NCBI GenBank assembly: GCA_024695285.1
Contig: JAILIM010000093.1
Span: forward strand, 1-64,000
DNA: 64,000 nucleotides
Direction: 5' to 3'
DNA from: Bacteroidales bacterium
Lineage (GTDB): Bacteria; Bacteroidota; Bacteroidia; Bacteroidales; UBA932
This document shows, in pieces, positions 8,970-17,400 of the stretch. Position 1 is the stretch's first letter. Each line of letters begins with the position of its first letter. Below the pieces are notes generated by a model that ran no database searches, had not been told where the DNA came from, and saw only the letters and a program-made list of their open reading frames with translations. Position numbers and translations under genes: made by a program.

Positions 8970-8974
8970 ATTAT

Positions 8975-8982
8975 TATATTTG
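8975..8982 (+). promoter_or_regulatory. TAnnTTTG -7 element for the polyprenyl synthetase gene
   Basis: TATATTTG on the plus strand ends 6 bp before the ATG at 8988, so the expected start point falls at or next to the start codon. Confidence 0.7.
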
Positions 8983-8987
8983 TGGGT

Positions 8988-9923
8988 ATGATTGAAGATG
9001 TAATCAAATTTCCTGCCGAACCTGCGGGCCTCTACGATCCCCTGCGATATATGATGGACATAGGCGGCAAGCGTCTCCGTCCGAGACTGTGCATGACCGT
9101 CTTTGGACTCTATGGAAAGGAGCCCGGTCCGGATGTCCTTGAGCCGTCCGCCGCGATAGAGTTGTTCCACACGTATTCCCTTATCCACGACGACATTATG
9201 GACCGTTCCCCGCTGCGCCGGGGCGTCCCGACAGTGTGGAAGAAATGGGACGAGACGACCGCCATACTGAGCGGCGACGTGATGCTCATTGAAGCCTACA
9301 AGCATATTGCAAAGGCGCCCGCGGCCTGCCTGGACAGGGCCCTGGAGCTGTTTTCCAAAACGGCGGCGGAGGTGTGCGAGGGGCAGCAATACGACATGGA
9401 CTTCGAGTCCCTCGACACCGTGCCGATGGCCGGTTACGAAAAGATGATAGGACTGAAAACTGCAGTGCTTATAGCATGCGCCGCAAAGATGGGAGCGCTG
9501 GTGGCAGGTGCGCCGGAAGCGGAATGCGAGGCGTTCTACCGTTATGGCTACGGGCTCGGCATGGCCTTCCAGGTGGCCGACGACCTGCTGGACGCCTACG
9601 GCGACGAAAAAGTCTTCGGCAAGCCCATCGGAGGCGACATCCTCAATGAAAAGAAGAGCTGGCTGACGGTCCGCACCCTTGAAAAGACTGTCGATCCGGA
9701 GGCATTCCTGAAGATTTTCAAGCGCAAATGCTCATCCCCCGAAGATGAAAAGCAGAAGATAGCCGCCGTCAAGGCAATCTACGACAAGCTTGGAGTGCCG
9801 GAAGACGCCCGCGCTGAAATTGAACGTTACTCCGCCGGCGCGCTGGAAGCCATTTCGGGCGTCAGCGTGGACACGGCACCTCTGAAGGAGTTCGCCGACA
9901 AATTAATCGGACGAGTGCGCTGA
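8988..9923 (+). CDS. Polyprenyl (isoprenyl) diphosphate synthase
   Basis: A 311-residue trans-isoprenyl diphosphate synthase that condenses IPP with allylic diphosphates. The start at 8988 follows the promoter element directly. The first Asp-rich motif is HDDIMD at about residues 67-72 and the second is DDLLD at about 199-203; GGKRLRPRL near residue 24 is the diphosphate-binding signature. A Tyr five residues before the first motif and no two-residue insert in that motif suggest a short-chain product (C15-C20), but this is inference. Its stop overlaps the rsgA start (TGATG). Confidence 0.92.
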   Translation: MIEDVIKFPAEPAGLYDPLRYMMDIGGKRLRPRLCMTVFGLYGKEPGPDVLEPSAAIELFHTYSLIHDDIMDRSPLRRGVPTVWKKWDETTAILSGDVMLIEAYKHIAKAPAACLDRALELFSKTAAEVCEGQQYDMDFESLDTVPMAGYEKMIGLKTAVLIACAAKMGALVAGAPEAECEAFYRYGYGLGMAFQVADDLLDAYGDEKVFGKPIGGDILNEKKSWLTVRTLEKTVDPEAFLKIFKRKCSSPEDEKQKIAAVKAIYDKLGVPEDARAEIERYSAGALEAISGVSVDTAPLKEFADKLIGRVR

Positions 9924-10858
9924 TGGAAGCGGTGGTGGTCAAGAACGCCGGGAGCCATTTCCTGCTGAGCGCCCTGCCGCAGTGGGCTCCGTTCCCTGCC
10001 GTGCTGCGCGGAAAAGTGCGCCTGGAGCGCTCCGGAGCCACCAATCCGATCGCAGTCGGCGACAGGGTGGAGTATGTGCTGGACGGGCCGGTGGCGGACG
10101 AACTGCATCCGGCGGTCATCAAGGACGTGCTGCCCCGAAGCAATTACGTCATACGCCGCAGCACCAACCTTTCCCGCCAGTCCCACGTCATCGCCGCCAA
10201 CCTGGACCGCGCCCTGCTGGTCGTGACGTTGTATTTCCCTGAGATCAAGCTGCCGTTCCTGGACCGCCTGCTCGTGACCTGTGAGGTCTACGGGGTCCGG
10301 GCGGTAATAGTGCTGAACAAACTGGACATCTGCCGGGATATGGCCCCGGAAGAAGTGGAACACTTCTGCGAAATCTACCGCGGCGCTGGCTACGAAGTCG
10401 TTGAGTGCTCGGCACTTACGGGCGAGGGCATCGACCGCCTGCGGGAAATCTGCTCCAGTGGCACCAGCCTGGTCAGCGGCGAGTCCGGGGTCGGCAAAAG
10501 CTCAATCATAAAGGCCCTCGACCCCTCGCTCGATCCCAAGGTAGGCCGCATCAGCACCGCCCACCTCCAGGGCAAGCACACGACCTCCCTGTATGAGATG
10601 TATCCTCTTTCCTGCGGCGGCTTCATAGTCGACACTCCAGGCCTCCGCGGCTTCGGCCTGGTGGACCTGGAAAAGGAGGAGATTTCGAAGTATTTCCCTG
10701 AAATGCTGAGGGTTGCCGACGACTGCCGCTTCATTCCCTGCACCCACACCCACGAGCCCGGCTGCGCCGTCAAGGCCGCCGTCGACTCCGGCCTCATAAG
10801 CCCCGAGCGCTACAACTCCTACCTCGGCATGCTCGAGGAGGACAAGAAGTTCCGGTAG
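9923..10858 (+). CDS. rsgA: Ribosome small-subunit-dependent GTPase A
   Basis: A 311-residue circularly permuted GTPase that checks 30S maturation. The order of motifs is diagnostic: an N-terminal OB-fold, then G4 NKLD at about 132, G1 GESGVGKSS at about 186 and G3 DTPGLRGFG at about 237. A C-terminal zinc-knuckle follows (CRFIPCTHTHEPGC). It is translationally coupled to the upstream synthetase gene through TGATG. A 20-bp repeat begins on the base after its stop codon. Confidence 0.96.
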   Translation: MEAVVVKNAGSHFLLSALPQWAPFPAVLRGKVRLERSGATNPIAVGDRVEYVLDGPVADELHPAVIKDVLPRSNYVIRRSTNLSRQSHVIAANLDRALLVVTLYFPEIKLPFLDRLLVTCEVYGVRAVIVLNKLDICRDMAPEEVEHFCEIYRGAGYEVVECSALTGEGIDRLREICSSGTSLVSGESGVGKSSIIKALDPSLDPKVGRISTAHLQGKHTTSLYEMYPLSCGGFIVDTPGLRGFGLVDLEKEEISKYFPEMLRVADDCRFIPCTHTHEPGCAVKAAVDSGLISPERYNSYLGMLEEDKKFR

Positions 10859-10878
10859 GAGATTCTTCGCTGCGCTCA
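10859..10878 (-). repeat. 20-bp repeat copy, left of the AT-rich orphan gene
   Basis: GAGATTCTTCGCTGCGCTCA begins directly after the rsgA stop and is identical to 11527-11546. It is the reverse complement of the TGAGCGCAGCGAAGAATCT half of the element seen at 4.1 and 19.6 kb. Confidence 0.85.
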
Positions 10879-10897
10879 ATCAAAGCTGTGATTATTC

Positions 10898-11527
10898 ATG
10901 CAAAACCTAATAAATACCGCAAAACACTGTGTATTGCTGCTCTTTATCCTTTTAGGTTTATCACTATGCTCCGTACCGATATCTATTTCCGAGTATAGTG
11001 ATGCCATAAAAGGATCCGAGTTGGCGACATTTTCAGATTATTCCGCATTTATGCGTTCGGATGTTTATCATGTAATCTATTATGGTAATCATTATAGCAC
11101 AGTCATTCGTGATAATTGTGACAACTGTACAATTAGAAAAGTATTATTGTCACAGCCACAGATAGATTCAATATATAAACATACCGACAGATGGCCTCAA
11201 GACGATATTCTATTTGATACAATTCCTAAGAATACTAATGAGTGGCGTGCTGTTTCACGAATATGCCATGCATATAGATCATTCTATCTGCAGTATCCAA
11301 GCATGGTCTTACATCAAATCTGTGTCGCGCCATCTGGTGATATATACATTAATTGCTCCGACCGAGGAGAAGAGAGCAATGCCCGTAAAGTAATAATCAC
11401 CAATTGTTTATCATCCGCAATAGAGTATTTTGCCGAGGAATTGCCAATTGATAATGGTCTGTCTAATCTCGACAATTATTGTAAAGTAAAAGATGGAGTA
11501 TATCTTTATACTCCTACACTTGAATAG
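10898..11527 (+). CDS. Uncharacterised AT-rich protein
   Basis: A 209-residue protein that I do not recognise. It starts with a hydrophobic segment (VLLLFILLGLSLCSV, about residues 12-26), so it is probably exported or membrane-anchored. The remainder is a mixed, soluble-looking sequence with a CDNC motif near residue 73 and several other cysteines. Codon use is strongly AT-rich compared with both neighbours. It sits exactly between two identical 20-bp repeats: one follows the rsgA stop and the other begins on the last base of this gene's stop. Composition and bracketing suggest acquisition from elsewhere. The reading frame is intact. Function is unknown. Confidence 0.7.
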   Translation: MQNLINTAKHCVLLLFILLGLSLCSVPISISEYSDAIKGSELATFSDYSAFMRSDVYHVIYYGNHYSTVIRDNCDNCTIRKVLLSQPQIDSIYKHTDRWPQDDILFDTIPKNTNEWRAVSRICHAYRSFYLQYPSMVLHQICVAPSGDIYINCSDRGEESNARKVIITNCLSSAIEYFAEELPIDNGLSNLDNYCKVKDGVYLYTPTLE

Positions 11528-11640
11528 AGATTCTTCGCTGCGCTCAGAATGACAACGGGAGGGCACTCAAAATGACAGCATAGAGCGTTCAGAATGACAG
11601 CATCGAGCGTTCAGAATGACAGCGGGGGAACGCTCAGACA
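11527..11640 (-). repeat. 20-bp repeat plus 22-bp periodic half-copies
   Basis: After the full AGATTCTTCGCTGCGCTCAGAATGAC sequence, split here as AGATTCTTCGCTG then CGCTCAGAATGAC, come further TCARAATGACAG copies with AATGAC at 11548, 11571, 11593 and 11615 (period 22-23 bp). This mirrors, in the opposite orientation, the array at 4086-4160. Confidence 0.85.
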
Positions 11641-11645
11641 ACGGC

Positions 11646-12104
11646 CTAGTAGTTCTCGTGGTGCATGGACATGTAGTCGCGGAAGAGCTGGAGGCAGTCT
11701 TCGCGGTCGAGTTCGGTCATGTAGCCTTCGAGTTTGTCGCGGCCGCCGAAAATCTGGTCGAATTTGTCGTCGCGGAAGCCTATCATGCCGTTGTCGGCGA
11801 TGTTGCAGCCGTAGTATATCTTGCTGATATTCGCCCACATGCATGCGCAGAGGCACATGTGGCAGGGCTCGCCGGTCGTGTAGAGCTCGCAGCCGCTCAG
11901 GTCGAAGGTGCCGAGGCGCCTGCCGGCGTCGCGGATTGCCGCCACTTCGCCGTGGCAGGTGGCGTCGTTGTCGCGCAGGACGCAATTGTGGCCGCGGCCG
12001 ACTATTTCTCCGTCTTTGACTATCACGGTGCCGAAGGGGCCGCCGTGTCCTTGCTCGATGCCTTCACGCGCTTCGCGTATGGCAAGTTCCATATATCTGT
12101 TCAT
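11646..12104 (-). CDS. Nucleoside/guanine deaminase, cytidine-deaminase fold
   Basis: A 152-residue zinc-dependent deaminase. It has the zinc and catalytic motif HGEVAAI near residue 52 and the partner PCHMC near residue 80. The N-terminal GGPFGTVIVKDGEIV and the overall length resemble bacterial guanine deaminases (GuaD type) more than TadA, so purine salvage is the best guess; tRNA adenosine deaminase is the alternative. It is a single gene on the minus strand with its own TATATTTG element 8 bp before the ATG. Downstream is the 22-bp repeat array. Confidence 0.82.
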   Translation of the reverse strand: MNRYMELAIREAREGIEQGHGGPFGTVIVKDGEIVGRGHNCVLRDNDATCHGEVAAIRDAGRRLGTFDLSGCELYTTGEPCHMCLCACMWANISKIYYGCNIADNGMIGFRDDKFDQIFGGRDKLEGYMTELDREDCLQLFRDYMSMHHENY

Positions 12105-12111
12105 ATCAGTG

Positions 12112-12119
12112 CAAATATA
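12112..12119 (-). promoter_or_regulatory. TAnnTTTG -7 element for the deaminase gene
   Basis: TATATTTG on the minus strand ends 8 bp before the ATG at 12104. It overlaps the very end of pbpC, whose stop is at 12121. Confidence 0.6.
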
Positions 12120-12120
12120 A

Positions 12121-14382
12121 TTATTTTGCTTTAAATGCCACGCTCCTGCTGGCGCCGCCCTCGTCCATGACCACGAGCACGTGGTCTCCCGGTTCGGGGT
12201 GGATGAGCAGGTCGTGCTCCCCGGTGGTCTGCCCCAGGAACTTGTCGTCCAGGTGCCAGAAGAGCACGGCGTGGGGATCCCTGTGGGCTGAGCGCACCAC
12301 GACTCCCTGCTCGCGTCCCGTCAGGTCTACCGTGGTCACCACCGTGATTCCGGGATGGGGATATAGGATATCTATGGGGTTGCGGGTGTCGGAGGCGGCG
12401 TCGAAGTCGGGGTGCTTCGGGGGCAGGGGAATGTAGTCCAGGTGGTTCTTCATGTAGTACCACTCCATCGCCGGCGGCAGCACGAACCACACCTTCTCCA
12501 CCATCTTTTCCACCGGATAGCAGCTGCTGTTGACCATGTAACGCTGCTCGGCGTCGAGGTGGACCACCCTGTGGAAGCGGCACTCGTCCGGACGGTTCTC
12601 AATGTCCGGCACCCACACCGTATCGCGCTCCGGGCACACCATGGAGGCAGGCAGGCCGCTGCGGGCGCACACCTCCAGCGGCACCAGGTCGTCCAGCGGC
12701 TTGCTGAACCAGCGGGAAGCCGGAAGCGCCGAGAACACGTTGAACATCACCGGTGAAGCATAGCTGACGCCGGTCATCTGCGCCCGCCCCTCGCCGTCGC
12801 TGTTGCCGACCCACACGCCCACCACGTAGTCGCGGTTCACACCCACGCTCCAGGCGTCGCGGTTGCCCCAGCTGGTGCCGGTCTTCCAGGCTATGCGTCC
12901 CGATGAACTGAATCCCATCCAGGACGCCTCCTCCTCAGGCCGGTTGGCCTTGGAAAGGGCCTCGAAAGTGAGCCAGCAGGCCCCGCGCCCGAGCGGTATC
13001 TTGCGGGCATCCACGGCGTCGTCGGTCAGGGAGGCCGCCATGTCACGGTAGGCCCCGACAAGGCTCTCCAGGGTGATTTCAGCCCCGCCCAGGATGAGCG
13101 AGAGACCGTAGTGGTCGGCATCCTTGTCTATGGACGTGAATCCCATTTCCTGCAGCAGTTCGAGGAACTTAGGGGCACCGTACTGCTCCAGCATGCGCAC
13201 TGAGGGCACGTTGAGGGAGCGCTGTATGACTTCGTCCGCCGGCACTGCTCCGTCGAAGGTGCGCAGGTAATTGTGCGGGGAGAAGTTGTCGTGGTGGTAG
13301 GGGGTGTCCTTGACCAGGGAACCGGGCAGTATCTGGCCACTTTGCAGCAGGGCGGCGTAGAGCAGGGGCTTCAGGGTGCTGCCGCTGGAACGCCGGGCGG
13401 GAATCATGTCCACGTCGGATCCGCGCAGGCCCGGCGCCAGGCCGCGGGTGTTGCCGTAGTAGGCAAGGATCTCGCCGGTGCGGACGCTGCGCACCAGTAT
13501 GCCCATGTTGTCCACGAGGTTGCCGTGGTAGATGTCGAAGTAATTGCGTGCCAGAAGGTTGACGCGGTCCTGCAGGGTCGGGTCTATGGAGCAGACGTAG
13601 GCCTTGTCGCCGCCCTCGGCCCGCAGGCGCTCCAGCAGGTGGTAGGCCTTGTCGGGCATGGGCAGGGGCTTGTCGGGCAGGGGCTCGTCCTTGGCCAGTT
13701 CGCACTCCAGTTCGTCTATCGTGCCGTCGGCGCAGAGCTTGTCCAGCAGGAAGTTGCGCTTTTCCAGAAGACGCGCCCGGTTGCGCCCCGGGTGGATCAG
13801 GGCAGGGGAGTTGGGGAGTACCGCCAGCATAGCGCTTTCGGCCCAGGACAGGTTGTCGGCGGCGCGCCCGAAGTAGCGCGAGGCAGCGGCGTCTATTCCG
13901 ACCACGTTGCCGCCGAAGGGGGCGTTGGAGGCGTAGAGCAGCAGTATCTTGCGTTTGGAGTGCCGAAGTTCCAGGCGCGTGGCCATGACCGCTTCGAGCA
14001 GTTTTTCTGGTATGTTTCGCGGAGCGTTCGGACGGCTCAGGCGTATGACCTGCATCGTAATTGTGCTGGCGCCGCTGACCACTTCGCCGCGCCTGGCGTT
14101 CTGCCTGATGGCCCTGCCGATGGACAGGAAATCGATGCCCGGATGCCACCAGAAGCGTTTATCCTCATAGCAGACTATGCATTTTGCGAACTTCTCCGGC
14201 ACGCTCTCGGCCGGGGGAAAGTGCCACTGCCCGTCAGCTGCGATGCGCGCCCCCAGCAGGGTTCCGTCGGCCGTGGTCAGGGTCGCGCTCACGGGCGCAC
14301 GGAACATCTTCCACGGCAGACAGAAGATATATAAGAGCAACAGGGGGCTCAATATCAAAAATAATTTCTTATATTTGGACAT
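12121..14382 (-). CDS. pbpC: Penicillin-binding protein 1C
   Basis: A 753-residue bifunctional peptidoglycan synthase. It has an N-terminal membrane anchor (LFLILSPLLLLYIF) and a GT51 transglycosylase domain at about residues 60-230 (CYEDKRFWWHPGID, GASTITMQV). The transpeptidase domain has GSTLKP near 333 and KTGTS near 500, and a C-terminal PBP1C-type domain begins at about 640. The ATG at 14382 is preferred over an upstream TTG because it lies 7 bp from a TATTTTTG element. The divergent neighbour is an alpha-2-macroglobulin, the same partnership as in many proteobacteria (yfhM-pbpC). Confidence 0.95.
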   Translation of the reverse strand: MSKYKKLFLILSPLLLLYIFCLPWKMFRAPVSATLTTADGTLLGARIAADGQWHFPPAESVPEKFAKCIVCYEDKRFWWHPGIDFLSIGRAIRQNARRGEVVSGASTITMQVIRLSRPNAPRNIPEKLLEAVMATRLELRHSKRKILLLYASNAPFGGNVVGIDAAASRYFGRAADNLSWAESAMLAVLPNSPALIHPGRNRARLLEKRNFLLDKLCADGTIDELECELAKDEPLPDKPLPMPDKAYHLLERLRAEGGDKAYVCSIDPTLQDRVNLLARNYFDIYHGNLVDNMGILVRSVRTGEILAYYGNTRGLAPGLRGSDVDMIPARRSSGSTLKPLLYAALLQSGQILPGSLVKDTPYHHDNFSPHNYLRTFDGAVPADEVIQRSLNVPSVRMLEQYGAPKFLELLQEMGFTSIDKDADHYGLSLILGGAEITLESLVGAYRDMAASLTDDAVDARKIPLGRGACWLTFEALSKANRPEEEASWMGFSSSGRIAWKTGTSWGNRDAWSVGVNRDYVVGVWVGNSDGEGRAQMTGVSYASPVMFNVFSALPASRWFSKPLDDLVPLEVCARSGLPASMVCPERDTVWVPDIENRPDECRFHRVVHLDAEQRYMVNSSCYPVEKMVEKVWFVLPPAMEWYYMKNHLDYIPLPPKHPDFDAASDTRNPIDILYPHPGITVVTTVDLTGREQGVVVRSAHRDPHAVLFWHLDDKFLGQTTGEHDLLIHPEPGDHVLVVMDEGGASRSVAFKAK
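14370..14377 (+). promoter_or_regulatory. TAnnTTTG -7 element for the alpha-2-macroglobulin gene
   Basis: TATATTTG ends 29 bp before the ATG at 14406. It overlaps the pbpC start region, so the two divergent promoters interlock. Confidence 0.65.
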
Positions 14383-14388
14383 CTGGAA

Positions 14389-14396
14389 CAAAAATA
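14389..14396 (-). promoter_or_regulatory. TAnnTTTG -7 element for pbpC
   Basis: TATTTTTG on the minus strand ends 7 bp before the pbpC ATG at 14382, predicting a leaderless or near-leaderless transcript. Confidence 0.6.
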
Positions 14397-14405
14397 ACCA
14401 AATAT

Positions 14406-17400
14406 ATGAAACTGTCCAAACTATTATTCAGTGCACTGGCCATCGCGATGGTCTGTGCTGGATGCAACGAATCCAATCAGGGAAAAGAACCGAAGCCCGT
14501 GTCTCCCGATGAGTCAGGGAGCCAGCCTGCGGTTACGGTTGTTGAAAATACCTATGATACCTATGAAGGAGACGAGGCGAGCGAGGCGGAGTCTCCCGAG
14601 GCTCCCCAGATCAAGCTGGTCAGCAAGGGCTCCATACTCCCTTCCACGGGCAAGATGGACATCCTGTTCAGCTCCTACGGCTATGCGAAGGCCCGTTTCC
14701 GCGTGCGTAAGGTCTTCACCAGCAACATACTGCAGTTCATGCAGTTCGAATCCTACGAGACCCGCTACAACCTGTCCAAGGTGGCCCGCGTGATCACAGA
14801 CACCACCGTGGTGCTCGGCAGCACGGATGCTCCCCATCTGCGTACCGTGCGAAACTACGCCGTCAGCATGGACGAGCTGATCAAGCCTGAGCCGGGCGCA
14901 ATCTACTTCGTCGAGATCCGCGGCGAAGAGCCCCTCGAGGAAGAGGACTTCTGGGACAGCGACTCTTACTTCGGTGACTATGAGACCTACGAGGAGCGCA
15001 GTACCTTCCTGCTGGCCAGTGACGTGGCCCTCATCGCCAAGAGCGGCAGCAACACTTGCGAGGTCTTTGCCTGCGACATCCTGACCGGCGCCCCCCTCAA
15101 GGGCGTGAAGGTCAAGCTCTACGACGAAGTGCTCCAGGAGCTCGGCAAGGGCGTGACCGACAAGGACGGCCGCGTCTCCTTCCCCGGCAGCGCGACCGGC
15201 AACTACGTAGTCGCTTCGTCCGACAAGGGAGCCGCCTACCTCGCTCTCAAGTATGAGAAGTCCCTGTCCACCAGTAATTTCGACGTCAGCGGCACGACCG
15301 CTCCCGGCGGCATGAAGACCTATATCTTCGGCGAGCGCGGAGTCTGGCGTCCCGGCGACACCCTCCACGTGACCGCCATCACCATGACTGAAGGCTCCGA
15401 ACTGCCCATCGGGCACCCCGTCGTGGCTGAACTCTTCAACCCCGACGGCCAGGTCACCCGCACCGTCACCGTCAGGAACGACGGCAGCCATATCTATCAT
15501 TTCCCCTTCACCACGGACGCCGACGCCCCCACGGGCCAGTGGCGCGTGGGCGTGAAGGTGGGCGGCCAGACCTACTACAAGCAGGTCAAGATAGAGACCG
15601 TCAAGCCCAACAAGCTCGACATCGACCTCCAGTTCGAAGAAAAGCTGCTTGTCCCCAAGAGCTCCTGCCTCGGCACTGTGACCGTCAACTGGCTCTACGG
15701 CGCTCCCGGCAGCGGCCTGAAGGTCAACGGCGACGTGGAACTGACCAATGCGAAGACCAGCTTCAAGGGCTACGAGGCGTACGATTTCAAGGATGAGTCC
15801 CGCGCTTTCGAGTCCCAGGCCCGCCGCTACGGCGACCAGGTCACCGACGAAAACGGACAGGTGCAGATTTCCACGAACATGGACCTGCGCGGTGAAGGTG
15901 TTCCCGGCATGCTGAACATAGCATTCACCATGCGCGCCTTCGAGCCGAGCGGCGAGTTCAGCTCCTCCTGGTTCAGCTTCAAGATGTCGCCGTTCGACGC
16001 CTACGTCGGCATCAAGACCGAAAAGAACACCACCCAGTGGGGTGAGGAGTACATCAAGTCCGGCGCGCCGCACAAGTTCGACGTCGCGACGGTGGGTCCC
16101 GACGGCAAGCCCGTCACCGTGTCCGACCTCCACGTCGAGATTTGCCACGTCGACTGGAGCTGGTGGTGGAACTCCGCCTCCTACATGGCCAGCTACATGT
16201 CAGGAAAGAGCAAGGAAGTTTTCTTCGACAAACACATATCCGCCATTTCCGGCAATGGCAGCTTCACCTATGACTGGAAGAACGCCCCCGACGGCCTCTA
16301 TTTCATCCGCGTCAGCGACGAGGCCGGCGGACACTCCACTTCGATGCTCTGTGAAGTCTACGAGAACTACAGCAGCGGCTCCGGCAATCAGTCCGATGCA
16401 GCTGCGCGCCTCGCGATTACCACCAATAAAGAAAGCTACAATGTGGGCGAGACCGCTAAGCTCGTGATCCCTTCCGCCCCCGGCAACAAGGCTCTCCTCT
16501 CCCTGGAGAAGGGCGGCCGCATACTCCGCACCGAGTGGATAGAATGCAAGGGTGAGAGCACCGAGATCCAGGTCCCCATGACCGCTGACATGCTTCCGAA
16601 CGTCTATGCGTTCGTGACCCTCGTGCAGCCCCATGCCAACACGCTCAACGACGCTCCCATACGTCTCTACGGCGTCCAGAACCTCAACGTGGCCGATGCT
16701 GCGTCGCACCTGGAGCCTCAGATAGAAGTCCCTGCGGAGGTCAAGCCCGAGACCACCCTCAAGTTCAAGGTCAAGGAGAAGAACGGCAAGGCAATGAGCT
16801 ATGTCGTGGCCCTCGTGGATGAAGGTCTCCTCGGCCTGACGTCCTTCAAGACTCCCGACGCCTGGAAAGCCTTCTACGCCAAGGAAGCCCTCCTCGTCCG
16901 CACCTGGGACGAGTATGACGACGTCATCGGTGCCTATGGCGGCAAGATCGAGCAGCTGTTCGCAATCGGTGGTGACGAAGAGGCCGTGGTCAACATCAAG
17001 CCCCAGAACGCCCAGCGGTTCAAACCTGTCGTTGCCTACTTCGGCCCGTTCACCCTTAAGGCGGGCAAGTCCGGCAGCCACAGCTTCGACGTGCCTCAGT
17101 ACATCGGATCCCTGCGCGCCATGGTCATTGCCACCGACGGCAAGGCCCAGGGCAGCAATGCGGCCAACGTGGCCGTGACCAAGCCCGTCATGGTGCAGGC
17201 AACCCTCCCGAGGGCCATGAATATCGGCGAGACCATCAAGGTCCCCGTGACCCTCATCACCCTTAAGGACAATGTGGGCTCCGTCAAGCTCAGCCTCAAG
17301 GCCGACGACCTCGTGGAGGTGGTAGGACCTGCTTCCAAGACCGTCCAGGCCGAGAAGGCAGGCCAGACCATCGAGTACTTCGAAATCAAGGTCAAGGACG

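Noticed and set aside
14514..16148. Long minus-strand frame inside the alpha-2-macroglobulin gene
   Set aside because: Low-complexity Val/Gly/Asp/His composition typical of antisense frames; no domain is visible.
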